Source: Pterois miles
Lineage: Eukaryota > Chordata > Actinopteri > Perciformes > Scorpaenidae
Assembly: GCA_947000775.1 (NCBI GenBank)
Contig: CAMQGK010000008.1
Location: 16,937,001-17,001,000, forward strand
Length of the DNA: 64,000 nt
Reading direction: 5' to 3'
Numbering within the stretch: position 1 is the stretch's first letter; every line of letters begins with the position of its first letter. Below the pieces are notes generated by a model. That model did no database searches, was not told the DNA's origin, and worked only from the letters and a program-made list of their open reading frames with translations. A program made the position numbers and the translations under genes. This document shows positions 35,400-46,320 of this stretch, in pieces.

Positions 35400-35665
35400 A
35401 GCGCGGGATCGGGTTTGTCTCGACGACAACAGAACTATAACTCTTCCGTTTACTCGCGACATATTCTGTTAGAAACTTAGTAAAAGCGTTTCTGTATGAA
35501 CTTGCGCTCCATTACTAGCGGCTAACATAGCTTTAAGCTAGCGTTCGCCTCTGAGCCGCAATCACTTAACCGGACGGATGATCAGCAGCAGGTGAACTGC
35601 GTTGACTCTCCCTAAGCCACGCCCCCTTTATAAGTGTTGCCCTCTAGGCCCCGCCCCCTTAGTTA
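35400..35665 (-). promoter_or_regulatory. GC-box region, putative promoter of the gene at 35.06-35.25 kb
   Basis: Two Sp1-like boxes are present: CCACGCCCCC (35617-35626) and CCCCGCCCCC (35649-35658). Between them on the minus strand is a TATA-like TTATAAA (about 35628-35634). CpG dinucleotides are denser here (GCGCGGGATCGG, CTCGACGAC, CTCGCGAC) than in neighbouring sequence. Together with the donor-bearing exon 150 bp further on, this fits a minus-strand promoter and 5' UTR. The assignment is by motif only. Confidence 0.35.
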
Positions 35666-36895
35666 CTGTTGCTATGTTGCCTTGCTGACGGTCCATTCTA
35701 CAATGACTCATGGTGCCTTCAGGGGTCGTAACACGACGTGCGTTGCGTTCAAGTGATTAAGAAGTGAACAACGCCGCTCCGAAGCAACTGCAAGCTAGCA
35801 AGTGGGTTACATAACGCAGGAAATGTAGACATAATGACAGAGGAGAAAGATGTAATATCAGCATTTCAGACATACTATAAAGTTAAAAACAATATATGAC
35901 TGAAATTACAATATACTGTACAACATTAACTCATAATGCACCAATAAATGGACTTCCATCTCATATTTTAGGAGCGTTAGCACCAGAACAATTTAAGAAA
36001 GGTTTGTTTCTTATCTCTCCAATGTTTTCCTTATGGATTACCTCTGTAAATTGTTTATTAATAATGACTAAAATATGAATCTTAATTCTGTTTAATCACT
36101 TTGTCTACTTGCAAATATGGATGTCTGCTAATGTGTAACCTTATTTTTCTTCTCTCTCTTTACTCTTTTTAAATATTTATTCTCTTTTTATAGTTTATGA
36201 AGGAACGCTGTGTTGATCAAGTTCCTCTGAGGGTTTTTTGCACCTCTCATATCAACTTGTACCTTTTTTACATGTCTAAACCAATAAAATGTAAGCATTA
36301 GGTAAGATGGTGCTGCATTGTTTGAATTCATTAATAAAGTGCAGGAAAGTTGGCTTGATTCCTGACCAGTTTTTCTCTGTTTAATGTTCACCAGTACACC
36401 CTCAACCTCAGCAACCAGCTTTTATCTCGTTTTATTAATTTTACATGATGGAACCATTTTGTGTATTTTGAGCTCTGTACAAGACTGTAAATGTGAAGTT
36501 AGAAGGAATATCTTATCTTATCTTATTATTATTATTGTTACTTAAGGCAGTGGACACATACTTTTAATTGAACAAAAATCTACTGTGATTTGAGGTTTAA
36601 ACAAAAAAGTATTTTATTAAAAATCTATTTGAACTTCAGGCATAAAGCTACACAAAAATTTTAATTATTTAAAAAAATGAGGTGTTGACAGAGGAGGTCT
36701 TGAACTCTGCCTCCCTCTAGTGGTTTACAGTGTAAACTGCACCCACATGGTTACTGGACCACTGGACAATTTATTGCTCTTTGGGCAGATGCTGTAAAAA
36801 AATGACACCAAACTGTTCATTAGGACTGACAAGACAACTTCAAAATGTTTTAAAAAACGACACTTTAAAAAGTTTTCAAACCTGTTTATTGATCC
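35666..36895. other. gene-free stretch with a LINE tail
   Basis: No exon is recognised. 36420-36530 ends in GAAGGAATATCTTATCTTATC plus a TTATTATTA tail, another non-LTR 3' end on the plus strand. Confidence 0.5.
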
Positions 36896-36999
36896 ACTGA
36901 TGTGACTGCTCATGGTTTCAAAAAGCAACTCCGATACAACACAACCAGCATTTTACTTCAGATAAAAACCTGTAAAAACACACACGTTTGGAAAAAATG

Positions 37000-37023
37000 C
37001 ACACACACACACACACACGCACG

Positions 37024-37101
<78 letters not shown>
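37000..37101. repeat. (AC)n microsatellite, about 100 bp, interrupted near 37018-37025
   Basis: The longest AC array in the window, interrupted by GCACGCC. It lies 2.2 kb downstream of the cnpy3 stop, possibly inside its 3' UTR if the signal at 36890 is used. Confidence 0.97.
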
Positions 37102-37103
<2 letters not shown>

Positions 37104-37739
37104 TCATCGTGAAGCCCGAAACAAACACACACTTTAAATAACAACAAAATCGACAGAAACACAAATCACCAACATTTAAAAAGGTACCTCACATGTTGTA
37201 TTTACTCTTTAAAGGGGAATTTCACTGAATCTGAGACCCCAAGATCACATTTCTGGGAAAAAAAAAGGGGATAATGATGGTCTGCATCACTTGAGATGTT
37301 CAAAGTACATTTCCAAATATTCCAATATTTAAAATCCATGCATGTTTTAGAGTGTTGACAGTCTCACGAAACACAATCTCAGCATTTCTAAAGGTCCCAA
37401 AAAATAAATATATTCAAAACGAATCATTAAAAAATCCTCGTTTTCAGATGGAATAAATATTTCAGTGAATACAAGAGTTAAAAAAAAAACAGCAGAAATG
37501 AAAACAAAGATCCAAATTCACAACATGAGGAGACGCATCTACATTCAGCTGAGAGGAAAAGACAGAAATCTAGATTCCCTTATCGATCTCCACAACCATC
37601 CAAGTGGTCTATCTCAGGTTTGAACTGGATGTCGGCATACAGCACTGCCGGTTAACACTGTCAAACAGACTATTCATTTTTTTATGATATGATTGATTTT
37701 TTAATCAGACCAACAATCCAAAATATTAGACTAGAGAAA

Positions 37740-37960
37740 TAAAGTGTTAATTTTTGCTTGTTTAAGCAATTAATCCACTCTCTTTTCAGGATCAGTGTTT
37801 CCCAAAGCCCAAGACGATGTCCTCAAATGTCTTGTTTGGTCCACAACTCAAAGATATTCAGTTTACTGTCACAGAGGAGGAAAGAAACCAGGAAATATTC
37901 ACATTTAACAAGCTGCAATCAGAGAATTTGGACCATATGTTTTCTTAAAAATAGTGACTT
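37740..37960 (-). mobile_element. dispersed repeat, ACAAGACATTTGA family
   Basis: GTTTCCCAAAGCCCAAGA, CAAATGTCTTGTTTGGTCCA and AGATATTCAGTTTACTGTCA. The same sequence in opposite orientation occurs at 44.16-44.28 kb. Confidence 0.65.
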
Positions 37961-39345
37961 AAAACAGATAGTTTGGGTGTTTCTCTGTGTGGTGGTATGA
38001 GGTGCTTCTCCATAGTCAGCAGACAGGCGTAAAGTAACGTTCTGCTGTGGACGAAGGCAGCAGCACAACAGATTTTAGACACCTCAGAAAATCAATATCA
38101 ATTTAAAAGTCTACACTATATTTAGGAGATTTTCCCCGTTCAGCTTGCAGCCAGACAGCCTTTTCTGAGCCGTTTATCCATCTACCTGTATGCTCTAACC
38201 AAAGCAACCAAACTCCATTGAAAAAACATGTAATTTTACATTCTAGTTGTTGGTCCACTACACAACTAGCAGTCATTTAATTCTGAGCCTTTACGTCATT
38301 GAGGTTTTCACACTGCTATGACTGAACAGTGATAGGTCACACTACAAGATCTTTCACCAGGACGAGTCCCCAGCGACGTTTTGTCACGAAAACACATGAG
38401 AAATCCACGGTAAATGGCGTGATACCATGATGCCAGACACATTGCTGATGTTGATGTTGGGGCAGTGTTGACTCTGGTCTATTATATATTCCTCAAGCTA
38501 CAACAGCTTTTTTTCTGTTTCAAATGCAACACAGAGAAAAGCCTACAGATTTACCCTCAACCCACGTCTTGTGCTCTTATTGGCTGTAGCTGGTGGACAC
38601 AGAGTCCCCGACAGGTCCAGAGCATGTTAGCATGTTAGATATGTGGAAGTGTCTGCGAGGCATCAGCGAGCGTTGGCGAGCCTCAGTGAGCATCTTTGAC
38701 CAGGTGAGCCAACAACGATTTGCCTTTGATTCAGGGTTTTTGTCAGGGAGCTACAAAAACTAGTGTCTATTTTGTGTTATTGTGCGACTTTGGTGAATCC
38801 AGACTAACCCAAGTCACATAAAAACACGAACTAACAAACCAATCGAGGTAGTAATTGTAGTAGTCCTGTGCTCAGAGTTAAAATTACTGTCTGGTTGCTT
38901 TGGGGAGAGCATGGATAAGGGCTTCAGTTGCCCACCAGAAACATAGACTGTATAGCTGTCTCATGGTGAGGTGAGCCAGGGAAAATACTCTAAAAATAAC
39001 ATACACCGACTATGGAAAGTACCTCATACCTCCCCACTTCTAAACACTTGAACTTTCCCTTTAAAGTGCCTGAAAGTTCGGAGATAAACCTGAATTTCAA
39101 AAAGCCATGACCATTAATGACACAGTTAACCTTAAAAACAACAGTTTGGATAAGTGGCTCTGATTTCAAACACACCAAGAAACCAACATGTTTCAGAGAG
39201 TCAGAAATGGAAATAAAGACTTTAACCCGGCGTGTAACAGCACAAGATCTGGGTTAGCGACTTGAAGAGCTGAGGAGGTTTCGAGAAGCTGCTGACTGCT
39301 TTTACTAAGCGCTGAAGTTTTGAGGTCCAGACTGGAGCCGGGGCG

Positions 39346-39620
39346 TCACAGCTCCGTCTTCTGCCCAGACAGAGGCATCTGTGGCTGGATGTCCTCATCC
39401 GACGACATCCCTCCATCCACCTTCTCCACCGGAGCTTTGCTCTTTTTCTTCTTCTTCACCTTCTTCTCCTTCTTCTTCTTGGTGGCCTTCTCTCCCTCCG
39501 AGCCGCCGTCTCCTCCTTCTCCCTTCTTCCCTCCCTTCTTCTTTTTCTTCTTCTTCTTGTCCTCCGCGATGGCTGCCTGGTCCCCCTTCTTCTTTGGGGT
39601 CCACGCCTCACTCAGGCAGG
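39346..39620 (-). CDS. cnpy3: cnpy3 exon 6, lysine-rich tail and stop
   Basis: The acceptor CTTCTCTCAG precedes CC|TGC CTG. The exon encodes [16 protein letters not shown], then long lysine runs (a run of eight, then KKKK and KKKKK blocks), then an acidic [10 protein letters not shown] segment and the terminal QKTEL before TGA. The reading frame runs through GAAGAAG-rich DNA, so overlapping long ORFs in other frames are shadows. KTEL resembles a KDEL-type retrieval signal; human CNPY3 ends PDEL. A possible polyadenylation signal on this strand (AATAAA) lies at 36890-36885; I found none closer. Confidence 0.94.
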
Positions 39621-42600
39621 CTGAGAGAAGAGATGAGAAAAGAGACTGAGGTAAAAGGGAAAAGAGAGGAAGTAGAGAAAGAAGAGAAACCTCTGTATTT
39701 GTGTGTTACCTGCGTCCTGTCCTTTGAGAACGTGCTTCTCACATAAATACGTGGTCAGGTCTTCCTCCTGGCTTCCTTTGTACCAGTCCTCAATCACCTC
39801 CTCATACTTCTCTATCAACACGTCACACTGGCACACACAAGTTGTCCAATAAATATCTCATATAGAGTCAGGGAGCTGCAGGGATGACTGATTTTTGTGG
39901 GCCAACCAGGAAGTTAGCATCACCTGGTTCCCTCGGTAATCAGCCAATGAGATTTCTCTATTGTGTTCTGGATTATTGCAGAAAATAAGCTCTGTGGCAA
40001 ACACACGTTTATGATACTTACATGTTTTGATCAGCAAGGTAATCTCCACAAATGAACACCACTTTATGGTTTTGAAGTGCGAATGCAATCAGCAGAAGTA
40101 AAAGAGCTAACGTTAGGCAACAAACGAGCTACACCACGGTCACATGACTTCTAGGCCTCCAGGTCTGAAACGTGAAGTCAATGCAAAAGTGACTTCAACT
40201 TGCATTCTTGTACTCTGGTCAGGGAACTGTTCATGTTCTCCTCCTACAGCTTTAACGCTTTCACAATATTTTTGCCGCCTAACAATGTCTTATTCAGAAT
40301 TATTATTTTCTCTACTTAGCTCCAAAAAACAAAAAGCAATAAACCAAGATGGCTACGGCTGAAATGCCACAAACCAGCGGGTGATGCCATGGTAACTACG
40401 CCCCCTTATGATGACTGCACGTCGCCACCACTATGCTAAAGGTGGATGAGTCGCCGTGATGGCGTTCAGTCGTCTCATTTAGCCCCTTATTAGCACCTCC
40501 TTTTTAAAGACACGTACAGGCTTCAAAATTCACAAGTGAGATATTTACTGACGTATTTTATATTGTAGAACAAAACGTTAAAATCTCATCAGCTTGTGTC
40601 AACCACAGACCTGATTTCAGGCATCTAAGTAAAAACCCATTGACTTCCAGACGAGGGAACAGAAAGTGCTAAATCACCAGCTTCTGGCCAGATTTCTCAG
40701 TTGTTCATAATTAATACAAATGAAGAACAAAAGATCCTTGTTTGGGGATATATACAGTATATACATAGCATAGACCGCCTTTAGCATAGTGGTGGCAAAG
40801 CGTAGTCGTCATGAGTGGACGTAGTTACCATGGTGTCACTCGTTGGTGTGAGGACTGCTGATTTGAAGCCTTGAGTTTGGCATTTTGAAGTACAAATTAA
40901 CACAATAAAACATTTTTAGGCAACAAAAATTTTACAATTAACCTTCATGAACTGAAAACACTATGAAAGAGTAAAAAACTCACCTGTTTTTTAAGGTCGG
41001 CCACTTCTGCTGAAGTCTCGTTCCACAGCTCGAAGGGAATATCCATCACCACGTTCACACCTTTATTCACCAAACCGTGAAGGGTGGAGAAGGTCTCTGA
41101 CATGCCCTGACAGACACACAGACACAGACGGATGTGATGATGCTGTCAAACAGGAAGTCACCAACTCACCTGAAGCTTCGACCACGAGGCATTTCATTCA
41201 CGGGCAGTGCTGGAAGGCTTTTATTTTATATTTTATCAGCTGCATGCGTGTGATTAACATGTGCAAGTGTTGATTCTCAGTTAGCCACCAAACCAACTTA
41301 TATCTTCAGACAAGTTAGTTTAATGTGGAGATCACACAAAGGCAGGTGTGCATCAGAAAGCACTGCACTGGCCAAAATGCCTAAAAAATGTGAGAATAAT
41401 TTAAATTTTCTACAGGGCCCTAAAGTCATAAAAGGTGATATTTTTTATTTTTATTTATTTAGTTATTTAAAAGAGACAGGGCACATCAATCAGCATTTAG
41501 GCCTCTATCTCAATTTAGATGTGACAGACTTCTGCAGTCCCTCGGCAGGTTATTACAAATTAGTATCCTCATGTTATCAGTTCAATAAAAATTGTACAAA
41601 TGAAATGCAATAAAATAAATTACTAATAAAATAATAAAATGTAATAAATTAGTAAAAATGAAATAAATAAAATAAGTGATTGATAAAATAAAATATAATC
41701 AAATATACAAATAAAATACAACATAAATCACATATATTTCAAATATAGATATAATTATTTGTTTATTTAATACATAAAGTATATTAGTATATTTATTACT
41801 ATTACTGTATCTATTACTTTAATTATCCTTTGAGAGAACAGAGCTGAACTGACACAGTGATGTTGCTGGGCAGAAAACCAAAACAATGAGCTGAAAGACT
41901 CAAAAACTTTTAATAATTCTCTGTGGGTTCATCATGCCAAACACCTCCTTTCACATTACAGGTTTGATCCAATGTTATATTAATAATAAGAGCAGGTTTG
42001 ACATTTTGGGCTCATGTTAGAAATAACTTTACATCAAACATGCAAATACCATGAGAGCAGCGAAGCTCTGTAGACAACTGACCTTGGCGAAGCGGTTACT
42101 TCCACTTCTCTCTTTGTGCAGATTGTACTCTAACACCCTCTGACACACATTTTCTACCACCTCGATGAATCGCAGGTCTCTGTGGAGAGAAAGAGGATTC
42201 AGGATCAGCTGCAACTGGTTCACATCTGAAACCTCTGTCAGACTTTTATACTACATGCAGATATTTCATGTTTTGTCTGAGTCACGATACGTAATCGCAT
42301 TCAGTCAGTTGTGTTTATATGTGACTCTACATTCACAAGTCCTTTTACTTCAGAGTTGCGTCTGGTGGACTTTGAGATGACCAGCATGTTATTTATTTAA
42401 GCTTCAGCTGTTGAACAGACGACAGCAGTTTGCCTGTGAAGGTCAGCTGAAGCAGTCTGTAGTTTCATCCTGTGCTCCTACAGGAAGTGTTCTGCTTGAA
42501 TGATGATCACATTTATATGGTCTCACAGTTGCAACACAATACAGAGAAACATCTGCTCTATAAAAGACTAAAGCATTTTTTTATTTAACCCTCTGAGACC

Positions 42601-44520
42601 CGCAGGATCAAGGGTGATCCCGACAAAACTTTACTGTCTGTCAGAGGCTGGAGCAGGTTCGGTGTTAGAGCCAGAGAGTCAGGAAGGAGGTTAAATAATG
42701 CTCCAACATAAGGACAAATGTGTGAATGTAAACGGTTCTCCGGGTTCCCACCAGTCTCCCCTTTACAGACACGCCCACTTTATGATAATCACATGCAGTT
42801 TTTTGAATGTTTTATTTTCACCTATTTTAAAATAGTGTATCTGAGTATTTCTGCATACTGGGGTCACTAACAGTGTTGAACCCCATAAACTGGGTCTCAG
42901 TGTAAAGCTGAGACTCTGGTGGATCAATGAGTCCAACTGGATTCATGTGTGATGATATTAGTCCCCATAGGAGCCATTTCATTGATCACTGTATAAAATG
43001 ACCTGTGGTGCCCTCTAGGATAATCACAGCCTCTACTACTACTACTACTACTACTACTAGTAGTACTACTACTATATCCTACACTACACAACTACAGACC
43101 TAAGGCATTCAGAAGATGGATGGCTGTCCTAGCTACACTGACATTAAGGGGGTTTCTGAGCAGTTTACACAACAGCTCACCATCCAATCGCCTTCTTGCA
43201 GATTTCCTGCAGAAATCTCCAAATGTCAAAAGTTTTTGATCCCAAATCAAATCATATCAACCCAAAAATTGCTGCAACAGCTTATGAGACATAATAGAGC
43301 ATGAGGATGGACATCATATATTGCTATCATCATGTTTTAAAATCTTATACATTCTTATAATTCAATTTACCTAATTAACTAATTACTGTTTATGACCAGA
43401 ACAACTTGACCCACAGTGTTCAGCAGCATCTCATATGAATCGTCATGTTCTCAGCTTTCAGGTGATGTTCACCACTTCTATGTGACATCTGTTGACCTGC
43501 TATCTCCCCCTAAAGACCCCCCGGATCCCCCACCCCTACACCTCTAAAGACAGAAGTTAAGACTTCAGGCTCAAAGACAACTCTGCTTTGTTATCAGACA
43601 CCAGCAGCTCCACAGCTTCCTTGTTCTATAATAAGTTGCACCAGAGGAACTGAACCCGACCGGGTTCCTGTCCCCTGCTGCGTCTGAGAGAGAAGGATCC
43701 AGAATCATCCCAGCAGACTCTGTCTTTCCTCATAACAGCAGGGTTGCAGGTTTTCTACTTTGAAACTGAGCTGAACCATCTTTTGCTTTGTCACAACACT
43801 TACGACTTGACATATTTGATGGGCGGCGCCCCCTTGCTGTCTATGAAGCGGTAGTTCCTGTCGATGACTTCCTTGGTCTTCCCCGTCTCATCGAACGCCG
43901 ACTTCATCTCAATGCTGACAATCTTACACACTGGAGAGGAGACGGAGAGAGAGAGAGAGAGGGTTTACACAACTTCAGATATCTCCTTCCTTAATATCTA
44001 TTTTTATAGTTGTTGTGAACATGAAGTGTCTCTGCAGGTTCCTATTAATGTTTTACAAAGAGCTGCAACAATTAATCAGTTTAGTTCAGTTTAGTTCGGT
44101 TTGAGTCATATTGTAAGAAAAAAAAGTCCTGTGAATATGTGAATATTTTCTGGTTTCTTGACTCCTCTCTGACAGTAAACCGAATATCTTTGAGTTGAGG
44201 ACCAAACAAGACATTTGAGGACCAAACAAGACATTTGAGGACCAAACAAGAGATTTGATGACGTCATCTTGTATTTTCCACCATGTTCTGACATTTAATA
44301 GACCAAACAACTAATTGATTAATCAAGACAATCAACAATGAAAATAACCCAAGTTTTAAGTCTGCAGTCAGCATGAAATTTAAATTTGATATTATCAGCT
44401 GATTATATAGATATCCATATTGGCATACACTGTATGTTGGCAGATGAATGTAAAATGCCAAAAAATATCTAATAAAAAAATATTAAAAATATTTACGATA
44501 ATTTAGAAACCATGTCACAG

Positions 44521-44573
<53 letters not shown>

Positions 44574-46105
44574 CAGTTCATATCTCGGTCACATTTCTTT
44601 AGTAACCAAAACTCAATTTCAAAGTATTTATGTTGAAAACAAATATTGGTGGATTTCTGTAACATTCAAATTTATCTAGTCAGAACGAAAAATAATAATA
44701 AAAAAAACATCTAAGAGCTAAGACACTGATAGTAAATTTTGGCATTGAAAATAAAATTTGGTGTTGAAAACGAGACCTGAACTAAAAAAGGAAACACTGG
44801 CAATGAAACACAGGTATTGAAAATCAAGTATTATCATATCATCTATTATGTTTGTAAACATTTAATTTAATCACATAAATAAATTACCAAACTATTTCAG
44901 AATTTTGACATTTCGAGGTTAAACGTTCATTTATTTGATATTTTACAACACAGAGTTGCTCAATGAAGTATGAGTTGTAACCCTTCATGCTACATACAGA
45001 TAGAGCTACATACAAATGTTTAAAGAAGACCTAATATGCCTTTGTGCTTATTCCCTTTCCTTTAGAGTGTTATATAGTTTTTTGTGCATATAAAAGGTCT
45101 GCAAAGTTACAAAACCCAAACTCCACAGCAAAGGGAGAAACACTGCTCCTGAACTGCCTGATAAGTCCCGCCTTCTCTTCTGTAACGTGGTGATGTCGCC
45201 ATGTAACATATTTGCTGAACGGCTAGTTTGGCACGCCCTCCAACAAAGCTAGTTAGAGTGGAGCTGGAGTGGAGTCTGAAGAGTCTGGTTTGGTTGACCA
45301 ATCGTAACAGGAGCTGGAGGTTTGAGAAAGTAAAGAACTGAAGCATGTAAACATAGAAACCCAAAATACAAGTGTGCACCTGAAAATAAGCTCAACATGT
45401 CCTTTAATTCTGAATACAACAATGTAAATAAAACTATGTAAGCAGTTACCTATATACAAATTCTTATATATCTTGTACAGCTGGGCTTACATATTGTAAA
45501 ATGATATAAAAATGTCTATCACATATATTTTCTACATCATTTCGATCGTGATATGGGCTAACCTTATTACATATACAGTATATTCTCTATGATTTCACTT
45601 TCAGTCTGTTCATTTTGCAGTCAAGTTCTTAACAACATGAGCAAATACACAGTACCTTTTCATTTGTCAAGTATTTCAATCATAAAGGAGTACGCAAAAA
45701 TATGTTTTACTATGTGGTTATTTCATATAGACTATTTATTTACCACGATATGAAATGACCTATATAAAGACAGCGGGTTGTCTTCTTAAGGAGAAGCTGT
45801 TTACAGGGTGTTGTTGACATGTATGCTACAGCTGAATGTAAACAGTGATTATAGGGGAAACTCAACAGCCTTTTGTCAATGTGAGCCAGCAGACAGTGAT
45901 ATCACAGAGACATGTATCCATCCCTCACTCTGCTGTGGACCCCAGGAGGTCCTCGGACCCTGTTTTGTGAAACAAAACGATGCTAACAAGCTCAGTTACC
46001 TTCACATTTGTTAGGAAGATGAACCCAGTCATCGTCTCCTCCACTCTTAGCTGCTCCGACCGAAAAAACTAGCGAGAAAATCGACAAGTATGCCGCTAAA
46101 ATCAT
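39346..46105 (-). CDS. cnpy3: canopy FGF signalling regulator 3, complete six-exon gene (coding span)
   Basis: Six coding exons (46105-46000, 43930-43804, 42179-42083, 41106-40984, 39827-39710, 39620-39346) join in phase into 281 residues; the human protein is about 278. Residues 1-19 are a hydrophobic signal peptide. Six cysteines (34, 37, 90, 152, 180, 192), including a CxxC pair, fit the saposin-like canopy fold. Near-identical blocks to vertebrate CNPY3 are [42 protein letters not shown] and EEDL. Asn139 lies in an NET glycosylation sequon. The tail is lysine-rich and ends KTEL, resembling an ER-retrieval signal. Known role: ER luminal co-chaperone of HSP90B1/gp96 needed for folding and export of Toll-like receptors. 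The CxxC, the tail and the WNETS block favour CNPY3 over CNPY4. The gene lies about 14.8 kb from trpc5 on the same strand. Introns carry repeats at 40.26-40.98 and 42.6-43.5 kb. No frameshift or stop is seen. Confidence 0.97.
39710..39827 (-). CDS. cnpy3: cnpy3 exon 5
   Basis: The acceptor TGTGTGCCAG precedes TGT GAC. The exon encodes [16 protein letters not shown] and [12 protein letters not shown] (residues 152-190), with Cys152 and Cys180. It ends in phase 1 with GCAG before GTAACA. The homologous human segment reads CxVLVExxEE...LCANHVLKGKD. Confidence 0.97.
40256..40445 (+). mobile_element. cnpy3 intron 4 repeat, left arm of an inverted pair
   Basis: ACGCTTTCACAATATTTTTG, CCTAACAATGTCTTATT, AACCAAGATGG, GATGCCATGGTAACTACG and GCCACCACTATGCTAAAGG. 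It is the same family as 27.59-27.75 kb. It is inverted relative to 40774-40975. Confidence 0.7.
40774..40975 (-). mobile_element. cnpy3 intron 4 repeat, right arm of an inverted pair
   Basis: CCTTTAGCATAGTGGTGGC, CGTAGTTACCATGGTG, TTTTTAGGCAACAAAA and ACTATGAAAGAGT are reverse complements of the left-arm phrases. It ends within about 10 bp of the exon 4 donor (40983-40982). Confidence 0.7.
40984..41106 (-). CDS. cnpy3: cnpy3 exon 4
   Basis: A 41-codon exon in phase 0 on both sides. It encodes [16 protein letters not shown] and [16 protein letters not shown] (residues 111-151), the most conserved part of the family. The donor is CAG|GTGAGT. The intron immediately after the donor is formed by a dispersed-repeat copy (see 40774-40975). 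Confidence 0.97.
41107..42082 (-). other. cnpy3: cnpy3 intron 3
   Basis: Contains a dispersed fish repeat at about 41440-41600 (AAAAGAGACAGGGCACATCA, AATCAGCATTTAGGC) followed by AAATAAAA low complexity to 41820. No alternative exon is seen. Confidence 0.7.
42083..42179 (-). CDS. cnpy3: cnpy3 exon 3
   Basis: The acceptor TCTCCACAG leads into A|GAC CTG. The exon encodes [13 protein letters not shown] and [13 protein letters not shown] (residues 78-110), including Cys90. It ends in phase 0 at AAG before GTCAGT. The sequence is closely similar to the corresponding human segment. Confidence 0.96.
42590..43510 (+). mobile_element. composite dispersed repeat, copy B, in cnpy3 intron 2
   Basis: TTAACCCTCTGAGACCCGCA, CAGTCTCCCCTTTACAGACA, GGGGGTTTCTGAGCAG, TCCTGCAGAAATCTCCAAAT, GACCAGAACAACTTGAC and CACTTCTATGTGACATCTG appear in the same order as in copy A at 23.48-24.19 kb. 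It is interrupted by a (CTA)n tract at 43033-43074. Confidence 0.65.
43033..43074. repeat. (CTA)n with internal inversion to (GTA)
   Basis: CTACTACTACTAC continues to ACTACTAGTAGTACTACTAC: the middle is a perfect palindrome within the trinucleotide run. Confidence 0.9.
43804..43930 (-). CDS. cnpy3: cnpy3 exon 2
   Basis: The acceptor CTCTCCAG precedes TG|TGT AAG. The exon encodes residues 36-77, including the second cysteine of the CxxC pair and the block [15 protein letters not shown]. It ends in phase 2 (TC) before a strong GTAAGTG donor, so a serine codon is completed by the A of exon 3. Confidence 0.96.
44060..44340 (+). mobile_element. dispersed repeat with triplicated 20-bp segment, cnpy3 intron 1
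   Basis: TTTCTGGTTTCTTGACTCCT, CAGTAAACCGAATATCTTTG, then GAGGACCAAACAAGACATTT three times (44197-44256), then TTGATGACGTCATCTTG and TAGACCAAACAACTAATTGA. Confidence 0.7.
44522..44573. repeat. (TTA)17 microsatellite
   Basis: Uninterrupted ATT/TTA run in cnpy3 intron 1. Confidence 0.96.
45020..45330. mobile_element. MITE-like dispersed repeat, cnpy3 intron 1
   Basis: AAGACCTAATATGCCTTTGT, GTGTTATATAGTTTTTTGTG, CATATAAAAGGTCTGCAAAG and TTGACCAATCGTAACAGGAG: phrases I associate with a common fish miniature DNA transposon. Ends were not resolved. Confidence 0.5.
46000..46105 (-). CDS. cnpy3: cnpy3 exon 1 (signal peptide)
   Basis: The ATG at 46105-46103 starts [19 protein letters not shown], a typical signal peptide, followed by an acidic GGDDDW stretch and PNKCE. 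The exon ends in phase 1 with GAAG before a GTAACT donor. The split valine codon (G+TG) then joins exon 2 to give CEVCK, as in the human protein. Confidence 0.95.
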
Positions 46106-46320
46106 ATCGTCTGCGCTGCCTGACTCTTTATCTACTCATAAAAGTCGGTTTGTACTTTAAAATATGCCTGAAAGGGACCGTTATCTGCCAGTTTCTACAT
46201 CTCCTGCTCATTCACCACAGCTGCAACAGAAGCAAGGAAGTGATCGCTTCCGCTTTGAGCAGCGGGCCAATCAGAGAGGTAGAAGTGGCAGCATCTGGAC
46301 CAATGAGAGGCAGGGGAGGG
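46106..46320 (-). promoter_or_regulatory. probable cnpy3 promoter region with two CCAAT boxes
   Basis: The region just upstream of the cnpy3 start codon contains two CCAAT motifs (46267-46271 and 46300-46304) 33 bp apart, within 200 bp of the ATG, and no clear TATA box at a suitable distance. CCAAT boxes (NF-Y) work in either orientation. Because the protein is an ER chaperone I checked for CCAAT-N9-CCACG ER-stress elements and found none. The transcription start is not determined. The CCAAT-bearing segment may itself derive from a dispersed fish repeat. Confidence 0.35.

Noticed and set aside
39320..39746. Plus-strand frames of 109 and 121 codons over cnpy3 exons 5-6
   Set aside because: Antisense of the lysine-rich cnpy3 tail (TTC runs); conservation supports the minus strand.
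46266..46310. ER-stress response element upstream of cnpy3
   Set aside because: Both CCAAT boxes lack CCACG nine bases downstream in either reading I checked.
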